Shown: positions 29,899-37,915, counted from the first letter of the stretch. The stretch is DNA of 64,000 nucleotides from Kordia sp. (GCF_022447245.1 NZ_JAKVBC010000022.1:1-64000); one strand, 5' to 3'. A program made the numbers and translations. Notes: generated by a model not told the origin, from the sequence alone.

Positions 29899-29928
29899 CG
29901 TCATTACGAGGAAGTATGACGAAGTAAT
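29899..29928. repeat. REP-like foldback element
   Basis: CGTCATTAC-GAGGAAGT-ATGACG with a following AAGTAAT can fold in two ways: CGTCAT/ATGACG (29899-29904 with 29916-29921) and ATTAC/GTAAT (29903-29907 with 29924-29928). Elements of the GTCATTRCGAGGAAG type are dispersed extragenic repeats in several bacteria, as I recall. Only one copy was noticed here. It lies 60 nt downstream of manA. Confidence 0.4.
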
Positions 29929-30021
29929 TTACTATAACCATTCACAAAACAGCATTTAAACCTGCAGATTGCTACAAAATCTAACAATCTACAAATCTGA
30001 TCAATCTAACAAAGTCTAAAC

Positions 30022-30052
30022 AAAAAAATCCCAAGCGATAAACAACTTGGGA
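30022..30052 (-). terminator. Terminator for the minus-strand gene at 30063
   Basis: On the minus strand TCCCAAG/CTTGGGA (7 bp, 10-nt loop) is followed by seven T. It begins 11 nt past the stop of the 124-residue gene. The preceding region 29929-30020 has loosely repeated CTAACAATCTA-like words and no gene. Confidence 0.8.
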
Positions 30053-30062
30053 ATCTTATAAT

Positions 30063-30437
30063 TCACGAAACTTTGCGTATAGGTCTTTCTAACAGTGGAA
30101 AGCCAAACAAAGCATTACAAATGACTTCTTCGGTCTTTGATTTCTTCTTTGGTTTGGTCACTATAATACGCACCATCAACTTTTTTGTGTCTTGTTGGAT
30201 CAGTTGAGCCTGAATTGTCAAAGAGTCGTTTAAACGCGCGCTTTTGGTCATTTTAAACGCATAATCGACAATAGCAGGAACGTCGTGAATATAAAATTCT
30301 CTAATCGGATAGGTGGCTACTTTCTGAATCTTATCAAAAAGAATATGTGGATGTAAAAATCCATTGTGGTTTGTTACTTTCTTCGTAACTAAAAACTGAA
30401 TATTTGTCTGTATTTTATTTTTTGCTAATGTGTTCAT
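30063..30437 (-). CDS. Hypothetical protein, possible hot-dog fold (thioesterase-like)
   Basis: A 124-residue cytoplasmic protein. The pattern HNGFLHPHILFDKIQKVATY, then IVDYAFKMTKSARLNDSLTI followed by a beta-rich QAQLIQQDTKKLMVRIIVTK, is reminiscent of hot-dog thioesterases (a long helix followed by SxRxxDxL-type strands). I cannot confirm the family or identify an active site. A basic linker KPKKKSKTE lies before the last strand. A small open frame of 40 codons ends 11 nt upstream, so the two may be co-transcribed. Confidence 0.7.
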   Translation of the reverse strand: MNTLAKNKIQTNIQFLVTKKVTNHNGFLHPHILFDKIQKVATYPIREFYIHDVPAIVDYAFKMTKSARLNDSLTIQAQLIQQDTKKLMVRIIVTKPKKKSKTEEVICNALFGFPLLERPIRKVS

Positions 30438-30448
30438 AATGTAAAATT

Positions 30449-30571
30449 TTAATGGTGTAACAAGAGTGGTATTGGTTCAATAGGCGTATAGGATGTATTA
30501 AAACCAAATAAGGGTTTCATAAATTGAATTGTCATTTCGATCATCTGGGTTACATTTTTTGCGAATTTCAT
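30449..30571 (-). CDS. Putative 40-residue peptide
   Basis: ATG at 30571 opens a frame reading MKFAKNVTQMIEMTIQFMKP and ending LLLHH, with stop at 30449. It is amphipathic, with a proline-rich tail (YTPIEPIPLLL). The stop is 11 nt from the ATG of the 124-residue gene, so it could be a leader peptide or small partner. The evidence is only the open frame and tight spacing. Confidence 0.35.
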   Translation of the reverse strand: MKFAKNVTQMIEMTIQFMKPLFGFNTSYTPIEPIPLLLHH

Positions 30572-30602
30572 ACTAAAAGATTTTAAAAATTAAACAGTTT
30601 AA

Positions 30603-30635
30603 AAATATAAAAGGTGCTTTGTCAAAAGCACCTTT
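30603..30635 (-). terminator. Terminator after the 41-residue minus-strand frame
   Basis: An 11-bp stem AAAGGTGCTTT/AAAGCACCTTT with a 4-nt loop, followed on the minus strand by TTATATTTTT. It is placed 33 nt after the stop of the small frame at 30668, which supports transcription of that frame. Confidence 0.65.
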
Positions 30636-30667
30636 ATAAGTTTATAATATAGATATTGAATTGTTAA

Positions 30668-30793
30668 CTAGTACTTATGTCGATGCTTATCATAGATACG
30701 TTTTGAATTCGATACAGGAATATAAATCATAACGCACTTGGTCTGTGCATTGCGATTCATAAATTGGCGATATAAGTATACTAAAGCATTCAT
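30668..30793 (-). CDS. Putative 41-residue protein
   Basis: ATG at 30793 opens a frame reading MNALVYLYRQFMNRNAQTKC, continuing with VMIYIPVSNSKRIYDKHRHK and ending at TAG 30668. It is strongly basic at the C-terminus. I know no function. A good terminator just downstream on the same strand and balanced amino acid use support it as a real small gene, though it could also be a small RNA region. Confidence 0.45.
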   Translation of the reverse strand: MNALVYLYRQFMNRNAQTKCVMIYIPVSNSKRIYDKHRHKY

Positions 30794-30870
30794 TGGTATA
30801 AAACTAGAAAATTAAAATTAAACCTACTAACATTTGTGATGTTTATAACAAATTATATACCATTTTAGTT

Positions 30871-30878
30871 TAAATTTG
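30871..30878 (+). promoter_or_regulatory. Bacteroidota -7 box before the 88-residue gene
   Basis: TAAATTTG matches TAnnTTTG and lies 17 nt before the ATG at 30895. No TTG is found at the standard 19-nt distance upstream, so this is a partial match. Confidence 0.5.
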
Positions 30879-30894
30879 CAAAAAAATATACAAC

Positions 30895-31161
30895 ATGTCG
30901 AATAAAAGAGATTTAAAAAAGGACTTAAACTACGTTTTTGGAGATATCATTGACGCAGCTTTAATATGGCAAATGGCCAATCCAGATGCAGATGTAACAA
31001 AGAGTGAAGAAATCATTGATGAATCTATCAAAAGTTTTGACGAATTGATAGCGGAAGCAAACAAAAGAGGTGTTGAAAATGCAAAAGCACACTTCAAAGG
31101 AATTAGACAATCATTAGAGGCAAAAGCAACAGAATTGGTGACAAAAATTAATAGTCTTTAA
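30895..31161 (+). CDS. Conserved hypothetical protein
   Basis: An 88-residue, mostly alpha-helical, acidic cytoplasmic protein (KKDLNYVFGDIIDAALIWQM, then a helix rich in E, D and K ending TELVTKINSL). It has no signal peptide or membrane segment. The family looks familiar as a small flavobacterial protein of unknown function, but I cannot name it. It lies just upstream of tRNA-Thr, which has its own promoter. Confidence 0.8.
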   Translation: MSNKRDLKKDLNYVFGDIIDAALIWQMANPDADVTKSEEIIDESIKSFDELIAEANKRGVENAKAHFKGIRQSLEAKATELVTKINSL

Positions 31162-31178
31162 AAAAATAAAAAAAAGGT

Positions 31179-31208
31179 TTGCAAAAAATAAAAAGCTTTT
31201 TATATTTG
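31179..31208 (+). promoter_or_regulatory. Promoter of tRNA-Thr(TGT)
   Basis: TTG at 31179-31181, exactly 19 nt, then TATATTTG at 31201-31208. This matches the Bacteroidota sigma-A consensus TTG-N19-TAnnTTTG. It ends 10 nt before the mature tRNA 5' end. Confidence 0.88.
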
Positions 31209-31218
31209 CAACCGCTTT

Positions 31219-31292
31219 GCCGATGTAGCTCAGCTGGCTAGAGCAGCTGATTTGTAATCAGCAGGTCGTGGGTTCGAGTCCCTCCATCGGCT
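31219..31292 (+). tRNA. tRNA-Thr(TGT)
   Basis: Acceptor GCCGATG pairs with CATCGGC, the D arm has GCTCAGCTGGCTAGAGC, the anticodon loop TTTGTAA gives TGT, and the T arm is GGGTTCGAGTCCC. It is a single-gene unit between a consensus promoter and a terminator. Confidence 0.96.
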
Positions 31293-31300
31293 CAAAGTAA

Positions 31301-31329
31301 AAAAGCTCCTTTCAAAAGGAGCTTTTTTT
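31301..31329 (+). terminator. Terminator after tRNA-Thr
   Basis: AAAAGCTCCTTT and AAAGGAGCTTTT form a stem of about 10 bp with a small loop, followed by a T-run. It starts 9 nt after the tRNA. Confidence 0.88.
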
Positions 31330-31366
31330 GTACCCAAAATCAAAATGTATTTGAGTGTATATGTTA

Positions 31367-33157
31367 TTAGTTTTCAGCTATAAAAACAGCTTTATAAACT
31401 CCATTTGAAACCTTACTAATTTCAAATCTATTCAAATTTTTACGTTTTTTACCAAATAGTTCTTGAGCACGTACATCATATATTTTTTCAAAACCTTGAA
31501 ATACTTCTGCAAGATTTGTTAGATAATTTTTAAATGTATCGTTATCATCAAACGTTAGACTTACCAAATACGAGATTGATTCTTCATCAATATGCTTTTT
31601 TATAAACTGATATACTTCTTCCTTATAATTTATTCCTGAACTACTTAAATTGAGCTGTAGGTATTCAATACCATTCAATGTTGCCACGTTACCTGTTATA
31701 GTTGCTTTATTCAAATCAACTTTTGGATACACAGAATCATCGCGAGAAGGATCTGCCCAATGAAATGGCGGAACTAAAAACGGTTGAATCATTTGTTTTC
31801 CAGAAGCGGTTTCTCCATAATAAATTACTTTTCTTCGATCCAATCTTCTTAGTTCAGTATGAAATTCTCTCACTTTCTTCATTTTCTGATTCCCATCTAT
31901 TTTTAACCGTACTGGAAAATGTCGACCAGATAATGCTTTTTTAGGTATGGATGCAACTTCATTATTTTTAGAAGCTGTACTGTCCATGTTTGAATGTATG
32001 AACATATATTGATCTATCAATTCTTGTTTAAGTGCAGGCGCTATCTCACTAATTCCAGAAAGTTTTCCATCAATAGATACTTTGTCATCCGAAATAACAA
32101 ATGTTGTTGTTGGAAATAAAGTACGCTTATCAATTATGTGTATAGGATTATCTTTATTGTTTAAATATTCTTTAAAAAGAACATCTTCTTGAAGGGATGC
32201 TTGTGTGTTAGTTTTTGAATTGCATTGTATCAATACTAAGCTAAATAGGATAGCGCAAGTGATAGTCAGTGCAGCTTTTAATTTCCCTGTAAGTCCTGAT
32301 TTTTTATGTTTCATCATAATTATTCTCTTTTTTATAAATGATAAATTAAAATTGTTTACCAACCCGTGTGAGTTGTTGCTAACTAATTGTCTCAATAGTA
32401 AGGTCTGGTAATCAACTAAGGAATAACCTGCTTTAATTATTTTTTTATCTGCTATATATTCATGTATTGCTTTTAAAGAGTTAATAAGTATCCAAATCAA
32501 TGGATTAAACCATAGAAATGCTGCTATAAATTGTATAAATAGTAAATCAAATGAATGTTTCTGTTCAATATGTGTTTTTTCATGCACAATAATCTGATCA
32601 AGTTCTAACGTATCTGTAATGCCTTCATAAACAAAAGCATGTTTTAAAAATGAAAATGGCGCAATAGGATAGGAAACCTTTACTACTTTTATCCCATTAA
32701 TTTCTACTTGAGGATACTTCAAAATCATTTTCTGAAGCTTTCTAAAGTTCCAAAACAGTTTCGATAAACAGAATAAAACTCCAATGATATATATGCTCCA
32801 TACAAACTTCAAAAAAATATATGTCCAATCAATAGTCGTTGATTCATGAACTTCAGAAGTTGTATCATGCGTAGAAATTGAAGTTTTAGAAGCTTTGTAT
32901 TCCCATGTTTCCGCAGTTTCATAATAAGACGCTCTAAAGTTGCCAAACTCTTCAATAGAGTTGTCTATAACTGTAATATTCCCTTGGCTAAAATCAAAAC
33001 TCATCAAAGGCAACAGTAGTGAAAAAACAACGATTCCAATAAGGAAAAACCGATTAAGGTTAAAGAACGTCTCTTTTTTCAACACAGCAATATAGAAAAC
33101 ATAAAATACGGCTAATATGACGCTAGATTCCAGTAAGTATATTATGAATTTACTCAT
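31367..33157 (-). CDS. M56 family (BlaR1/MecR1-like) membrane metallopeptidase
   Basis: A 596-residue polytopic membrane protein. Hydrophobic segments are at about 4-24, 37-51 and 111-132, and a pair near 205-225. The zinc-protease motif HEKTH is at residues 192-196 inside IIVHEKTHIEQKHSFDLLF, the M56 signature. A further hydrophobic segment near 290-305 leads to a ~290-residue C-terminal sensor-like region with no penicillin-binding motifs, so the signal is probably not a beta-lactam. It overlaps the upstream BlaI-like gene by 8 nt. By analogy it would sense an envelope signal and trigger cleavage of that repressor. Confidence 0.93.
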   Translation of the reverse strand: MSKFIIYLLESSVILAVFYVFYIAVLKKETFFNLNRFFLIGIVVFSLLLPLMSFDFSQGNITVIDNSIEEFGNFRASYYETAETWEYKASKTSISTHDTTSEVHESTTIDWTYIFLKFVWSIYIIGVLFCLSKLFWNFRKLQKMILKYPQVEINGIKVVKVSYPIAPFSFLKHAFVYEGITDTLELDQIIVHEKTHIEQKHSFDLLFIQFIAAFLWFNPLIWILINSLKAIHEYIADKKIIKAGYSLVDYQTLLLRQLVSNNSHGLVNNFNLSFIKKRIIMMKHKKSGLTGKLKAALTITCAILFSLVLIQCNSKTNTQASLQEDVLFKEYLNNKDNPIHIIDKRTLFPTTTFVISDDKVSIDGKLSGISEIAPALKQELIDQYMFIHSNMDSTASKNNEVASIPKKALSGRHFPVRLKIDGNQKMKKVREFHTELRRLDRRKVIYYGETASGKQMIQPFLVPPFHWADPSRDDSVYPKVDLNKATITGNVATLNGIEYLQLNLSSSGINYKEEVYQFIKKHIDEESISYLVSLTFDDNDTFKNYLTNLAEVFQGFEKIYDVRAQELFGKKRKNLNRFEISKVSNGVYKAVFIAEN

Positions 33158-33524
33158 CTTTCTTAGCTTTAAGTTCAGCTAACATTCTCATGGCTTCATC
33201 CAATTCCTTTTCATCCAGTTTTTTGCTTTCTGCAAAAAAGTTGACGACTTGAGAAAGTGAATTATTATAATAATCGGTCACTAATCGCTTCATTTGGCCT
33301 TTACTATATTCTTTTTTACTAATCAATGGATAGTATTGGTGCGAATTTCCATAAGCTTTATAACCTACGATCTCCTTTTGAACTAACACTCTAACAATCG
33401 TTGATACCGAATTGTAAAGAGGTTTAGGATCAGGATATTGTTCAATAATATCTTTGATAAAACCTTTTTTAATATCCCAGAGAATTTTCATTATTTTCTC
33501 TTCTACCTTAGTTAAAGTGACCAT
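33150..33524 (-). CDS. BlaI/MecI/CopY family transcriptional repressor
   Basis: A 124-residue winged-helix repressor: LTKVEEKIMKILWDIKKGFI and then PLYNSVSTIVRVLVQKEIVG (recognition region) are typical of BlaI/PenI. The C-terminal helices (MKRLVTDYYNNSLSQVVNFF, ELDEAMRMLAELK) form the dimer and cleavage region. It is translationally coupled to the M56 peptidase (8-nt overlap). Upstream lies an array of AACTTA-N4-TAAGTT dyads, the likely binding sites, so the pair is probably autoregulated. Confidence 0.94.
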   Translation of the reverse strand: MVTLTKVEEKIMKILWDIKKGFIKDIIEQYPDPKPLYNSVSTIVRVLVQKEIVGYKAYGNSHQYYPLISKKEYSKGQMKRLVTDYYNNSLSQVVNFFAESKKLDEKELDEAMRMLAELKAKKDE

Positions 33525-33562
33525 TACTATATGAGTTTTATTAATTAGCAGTACAAGTATAC

Positions 33563-33638
33563 AACTTAAAATTAAGTTATAAAACTTATTTTTAAGTTAA
33601 TTAACTTAATTATAAGTTAATCTATTTATTTTTAAGTT
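33563..33638. promoter_or_regulatory. Array of repressor dyads upstream of the BlaI-like gene
   Basis: Three perfect dyads AACTTA-N4-TAAGTT lie at 33563-33578, 33583-33598 and 33603-33618. A degenerate fourth (left half TATTTA, right half TAAGTT) lies at 33623-33638. All start exactly 20 bp apart, about two helical turns, so dimers would bind the same face. Between the second and third dyads the half-sites also form an 18-bp palindrome (33592-33609). The array begins 39 bp upstream of the repressor gene start. Confidence 0.85.
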
Positions 33639-33766
33639 GAATTGAAGTTAGATTTACTTTAATAACAAAGCTTTGTACAAATAATAAACGCCTAAATTTT
33701 GTTATTTGAGGATATTCCAATAGATTTAGGAATAAATGACACTAACACGTCTCCTAAATTCAAAAG

Positions 33767-35017
33767 ATGAAAAGAATCGCAATCGTTTTATTAGTTATTG
33801 TTTCCTACACACAAACAGTTACTGCCCAATTTAATTTAACTCCCGCACAACAATACTTCTTGAATGAATTACGAGATGCTTATGGCGGGCAACTGATGTT
33901 TGCAAATAATTACCAGAAAACCTCACAATTGTATAATGAACTAGCAAGATATTCAGGAATGAGTTTTCCAGTAGTGTTTAATCAAACATTTCGTTGGGGA
34001 GAAGCTCATTATGGAGGGTTAATCATCTTAGACTATTCTACAATTCACAAAAATAGAAATGTACTTGCTTTTGTATTTGCTCATGAGTGGGCACATCAAG
34101 CATTAGGTCATCAACCAAATTTATATAGACCCAACGGAAATAGATGGCGTGTGCGAATATCTAAAACTCAAGATGAAGATGAAGCAGATTATTATGCAGG
34201 ACAATTTCTAGCTGCTTTAGGATATGATGTAGAAACAGTTGTAAATTATCTGAATGGAATTCCAAATTTACACAGTACAACACATTCTTCACCTCAAAAA
34301 AGAGCTCAAACAGTATTGAATGGTTATCATAGTGTACAAAGATCAACAAGTCAATTTGAAACATATAGATCATCAATTCCTACAGCTGGTAGTATCTCTA
34401 AACAAAAGCTACAATACAGAGATGTGTTTGTAGAAGATTTTAACAATAATGCAAATAATTGGAAAATAGGGAGAGATTATAAAAAATACAAACTCTCATC
34501 AGATGGAGAACCAAGTATACTCAATGTAACGTATGCAATATCAAATGGAAGATATGTCATTAAAAGTAATGGTGATTATGGACAAGGAGGAATTGGTTCG
34601 AAACAATTAAAATTTAATGCCAGAGAAGATTTTGAAATTTCTACAGTATTCTATTTATATTCAGGAGGGTTTGAATTACGATGGGATTCTTGTAATGGAG
34701 AACCAGATGAAGATGGTTCTTATGAACAATTTTCTAACTACGTTAGCATTGGTTCTGATGGAGAATATGAAATTGGACATCATAATAGAAATGTAGAGTT
34801 TGGAGGAATAGGAAAAGAAGGAAAATTTACATTTGGAACAAGAAATAGAGTATACTTGCAAATTATTTATGAAAATGGAGTCTGCGAGTACTATATCAAC
34901 AAAAAACTGGTAGCAAAAATGAAAGCTGATGTTTGTGGAAATGGCGCAAGCTTATCCGTAGATTCCAAAGCAGATGTAGAAATTGATAATATAATGATAC
35001 TACCAAAAAATAACTAA
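33767..35017 (+). CDS. Secreted M48-like metalloprotease with a C-terminal lectin-like domain
   Basis: A 416-residue exported protein. The signal peptide ends near residue 21 (TVTAQF). The zinc motif HEWAH is at residues 106-110 in AFVFAHEWAHQALGH, and the third ligand is probably in DEDEADYYAG near residue 139, as in M48 peptidases. From about residue 220 a beta-rich domain begins (YRDVFVEDFNNNANNWKIG, FELRWDSCNGEPDEDG, CEYYINKKLVAKM) resembling a concanavalin/LamG-type fold, probably for binding. The gene lies 6 nt upstream of the DEAD-box gene on the same strand. The exact subfamily is uncertain. Confidence 0.85.
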   Translation: MKRIAIVLLVIVSYTQTVTAQFNLTPAQQYFLNELRDAYGGQLMFANNYQKTSQLYNELARYSGMSFPVVFNQTFRWGEAHYGGLIILDYSTIHKNRNVLAFVFAHEWAHQALGHQPNLYRPNGNRWRVRISKTQDEDEADYYAGQFLAALGYDVETVVNYLNGIPNLHSTTHSSPQKRAQTVLNGYHSVQRSTSQFETYRSSIPTAGSISKQKLQYRDVFVEDFNNNANNWKIGRDYKKYKLSSDGEPSILNVTYAISNGRYVIKSNGDYGQGGIGSKQLKFNAREDFEISTVFYLYSGGFELRWDSCNGEPDEDGSYEQFSNYVSIGSDGEYEIGHHNRNVEFGGIGKEGKFTFGTRNRVYLQIIYENGVCEYYINKKLVAKMKADVCGNGASLSVDSKADVEIDNIMILPKNN

Positions 35018-35023
35018 ATACGT

Positions 35024-36259
35024 ATGACCTTTAAAGAACTAAAATTAAACAAACCCATTGTCCGAGCATTATTTGAAAAAGGATATGAAGATCCAACTTT
35101 AGTTCAAGAACGTGCCATTCCAGTAATTTTAGAAAAGCAAGATATTATTGTTTCTGCTCAAACTGGAACAGGAAAAACAGCAGCGTATGCGTTGCCCATC
35201 TTACAATTGTTGTTTGACAAGCAGGATGCACCAAAAAAAGGAAAAAAAATACGTGCTTTAGTAGTATGTCCCACACGTGAATTGGCAATTCAAATTGAAG
35301 AAAACTTTAAAGCCTATAGTACCTACACAAACTTACGTACAGGAGTTGTTTTTGGAGGCGCTTCTATGGAACCTCAAAAAGATATGCTCAAAAAAGGCGT
35401 GGATATTTTAGTAGCTACGCCAGGACGATTGCTAGATTTACACAAGCAAGATCGTATCAATCTTGATTATGTAGAAACTTTGGTATTAGATGAAGCTGAC
35501 TTAATGTTAGACATGGGATTCATAGATGATGTAAAAAAAATAGAGCGTTTGTGTCCTGATAAAAAGCAAATTTTATTGTTTTCAGCAACGATGCCCTACA
35601 AAGTAGAACACTTAGCAAACTCTATTTTAAGAGCACCAGAATATATTGAAGTAGCGCCAACATCTTCTGCAGCCAAAGGTGTGAATCAAGTGTTGTATTA
35701 TGTGCCGAAACCAAAAAAAATAGAACTCTGTTTACACCTACTTCGAAACAATATCAAAGGAAGTGTTATCATATTTAGACGAACAAAATACGGCGTGGAT
35801 AAGCTTGAAAAAACATTGCTTCGTAACAACTATAAAGTAGCAAGCATTCATGGAGATAAATCGCAAAGTCTACGACAACAAGCCTTAAACGATTTCAAAA
35901 ATGGTGATGCTAATATCTTCATAGCAACCGATGTAGCTTCCAGAGGAATTGACATTAAAAATGTAGATACTGTCATCAATTTTGACATTCCAAATGTATC
36001 AGAAACCTATGTGCATAGAGTAGGAAGAACGGCAAGAGCTGGTGCGTCAGGAATGGCATTGTCTTTTTGTTCAGCAGATGAGAAAAACTATATTAAGGAC
36101 ATTCAACAATTGATTAATACAGCTATTCATGTAGAAGAAGAACATCCGTATCCACTCGATCCAAAAGCAAAACCACAAGTTCATAAAAAGAAAGGAAGTA
36201 AATATAAAAAAGGAAGAAAGTCTGAAGCTTCTAAAAAGAAGAAGAAACGCTGGTACTAA
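35024..36259 (+). CDS. DEAD-box ATP-dependent RNA helicase (RhlE/SrmB type)
   Basis: A 411-residue cytoplasmic helicase. The Q-motif region is FEKGYEDPTLVQERAIP, followed by motif I AQTGTGKT (residues 44-51), PTRELAIQ, motif II LDEADLMLDMGF, motif III SAT, and in domain 2 ATDVASRGIDI and motif VI HRVGRTARAG. The C-terminal tail from about 385 is strongly basic (KKKGSKYKKGRKSEASKKKK), typical of RNA-binding tails that tether the core to structured RNA. It starts 6 nt after the M48-like gene. Confidence 0.95.
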   Translation: MTFKELKLNKPIVRALFEKGYEDPTLVQERAIPVILEKQDIIVSAQTGTGKTAAYALPILQLLFDKQDAPKKGKKIRALVVCPTRELAIQIEENFKAYSTYTNLRTGVVFGGASMEPQKDMLKKGVDILVATPGRLLDLHKQDRINLDYVETLVLDEADLMLDMGFIDDVKKIERLCPDKKQILLFSATMPYKVEHLANSILRAPEYIEVAPTSSAAKGVNQVLYYVPKPKKIELCLHLLRNNIKGSVIIFRRTKYGVDKLEKTLLRNNYKVASIHGDKSQSLRQQALNDFKNGDANIFIATDVASRGIDIKNVDTVINFDIPNVSETYVHRVGRTARAGASGMALSFCSADEKNYIKDIQQLINTAIHVEEEHPYPLDPKAKPQVHKKKGSKYKKGRKSEASKKKKKRWY

Positions 36260-36282
36260 ACGGTTGTAGATTTTAAGAACAA

Positions 36283-36573
36283 ATGAACTTCATTAAAAAA
36301 TATTGTATTTATCTTTCAGTTATCTTCTTTATTTCATGCTCTTTTGAGACTTCAGAACTTAAAAAAGGAATGTGGAAATATTGTGGAGGATATTATATTG
36401 GTGATTTTTTCAATACAACAAATATGTCTTTTATAAATGACACAATATATATCAACAGTATACCAAAAGCACTTATAATTGGAAAAGAAGAAAGCTTTTT
36501 GGGAGCTACTGTTCGAAAGGTAGTTATTAGGTCTTTAGCATCCAATGAAGAAGGAACATACTGTGGAAAATAA
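36283..36573 (+). CDS. Hypothetical small lipoprotein
   Basis: A 96-residue protein with a lipoprotein signal (YLSVIFFISC, Cys near residue 19). The mature part has KKGMWKYCGGYYIGDFFN and two extra cysteines. I do not recognise it. It lies 23 nt after the helicase gene and upstream of a phosphodiester glycosidase lipoprotein. Confidence 0.65.
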   Translation: MNFIKKYCIYLSVIFFISCSFETSELKKGMWKYCGGYYIGDFFNTTNMSFINDTIYINSIPKALIIGKEESFLGATVRKVVIRSLASNEEGTYCGK

Positions 36574-36700
36574 ATATGTCACTTCGAGTTTTTTTCATAA
36601 TGAAATAAAGAAAAAATCTATTGAGAGAAACGCTGAAAAGTATAGCCTCATTCTTTTTTATATCTTTTCAACGAATTATAATCTTAATCTACACTTGAAA

Positions 36701-37432
36701 ATGCGATATCAAATTCTTCTTATAATTACAATAAGTTTTATTTCTTGTGAAAAAGAAGTTTCAGAAAAGAACTATGATACGGCCAGAATTCTTTCTTACG
36801 AAGTCAATCCAAAAAAGTCGAATTTACAATTCTGTTGGAAAAATGAACAGGGACAAATCTATGGAAATGCTAAAAATTTAAAAGCTCAACTACAAACAAA
36901 GGGACAAGAATTAATTTTCGCAATGAATGGTGGTATGTACAAAAAAGATCAATCGCCACAAGGTTTGTATGTTGAAAACGGGAGTATTATTACACCCATA
37001 GATGATAAGAAAGTAGGATACGGAAACTTTTACCTACAACCAAACGGTATTTTTTATATAACCAAAGATAATGTAGCTGCCATTTGCGTTACAGATGCTT
37101 TAAATGTTGCTAAGAGAAATATAAAATATGCCACTCAATCTGGACCAATGTTAGTGATTGATGGAAGACTGCATGCAAAACTTAACCAAGGTTCTAAAAA
37201 CCTGAATATTCGTAATGGAGTAGGTGTATTACCGAATGGAAATTTGCTATTTGCCATGAGCAAGGAGAAAATTAACTTTTATGACTTTGCCACCTTTTTT
37301 AAGCAAAATGGATGCAAAAATGCTTTATATCTTGATGGATTTGTTTCAAAAACCTATCTGCCTGAAAAAAACTATGAACAACTAGATGGGAATTTTGGAG
37401 TGATGATAGTAATTGTTACATCTGAAGAGTGA
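36701..37432 (+). CDS. Phosphodiester glycosidase family (DUF2233) lipoprotein
   Basis: The frame is open from 36545, but ATG 36701 gives a proper lipoprotein signal (MRYQILLIITISFISCEKEV). The mature ~225 residues match the NAGPA-like phosphodiester glycosidase fold: ELIFAMNGGMYKKDQSPQGL, YATQSGPMLVIDGRLH, IRNGVGVLPNGNLLFAMS and NALYLDGFVSKTYLPEK. Related enzymes remove GlcNAc from phosphodiester-linked glycans, but the substrate here is unknown. Confidence 0.88.
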   Translation: MRYQILLIITISFISCEKEVSEKNYDTARILSYEVNPKKSNLQFCWKNEQGQIYGNAKNLKAQLQTKGQELIFAMNGGMYKKDQSPQGLYVENGSIITPIDDKKVGYGNFYLQPNGIFYITKDNVAAICVTDALNVAKRNIKYATQSGPMLVIDGRLHAKLNQGSKNLNIRNGVGVLPNGNLLFAMSKEKINFYDFATFFKQNGCKNALYLDGFVSKTYLPEKNYEQLDGNFGVMIVIVTSEE

Positions 37433-37502
37433 TTTTTTTAAAAGTTTCAAATATATCGTATCTTATAGTCAGAAAATATAATTGCAACTTAATCATTTAC
37501 AG

Positions 37503-37856
37503 ATGAAAAAATATGTATATCTTTTAGCTATGCTTTTTGCATTTCAATCGTATGCTCAAAAAGACAAAACAGTTTTTGAATTGAATCCTTCTCAAAGCAT
37601 GTTAATGACTGGGAAAGGAATTGGGCAAGATGGTGCCATCAATCCGTATAAAGATGGAAATAGTATTGCTATGATAAAAAATCTTGGTGAAAATGAATTT
37701 TCAATTCGTGTACAACGTGATGGGAAAATTATAAAGCAAACAACACTCGCAGCAGGAAAAGCAACGAAAATAGCCTTAGCCAAGGGAAGTGAATTGTACT
37801 TTGATACAGAGCAAAAAGCAACTGTAAAGTTAGAATTCATGGATGGTTTGAATTAA
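37503..37856 (+). CDS. Hypothetical secreted protein
   Basis: From ATG 37503 (better than the TTG at 37482) this is a 117-residue protein with a clear signal peptide (MKKYVYLLAMLFAFQSYAQ). The mature part is a compact beta-rich domain (SMLMTGKGIGQDGAINPYKD, FSIRVQRDGKIIKQTTL, KLEFMDG). I do not recognise a family. It ends at a bidirectional terminator facing the next gene. Confidence 0.75.
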   Translation: MKKYVYLLAMLFAFQSYAQKDKTVFELNPSQSMLMTGKGIGQDGAINPYKDGNSIAMIKNLGENEFSIRVQRDGKIIKQTTLAAGKATKIALAKGSELYFDTEQKATVKLEFMDGLN

Positions 37857-37879
37857 AGAACTATATGTTGATATAAAAG

Positions 37880-37910
37880 AAAAGAGATGGAACTTTCCAT
37901 CTCTTTTTTT
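37880..37910. terminator. Bidirectional terminator between convergent genes
   Basis: Perfect 11-bp stem AAAAGAGATGG/CCATCTCTTTT, 6-nt loop, T-run on the plus strand and a shorter T-rich stretch on the minus strand. It separates 37503-37856 from the minus-strand gene ending at 37916. Confidence 0.9.
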
Positions 37911-37915
37911 ATAGC

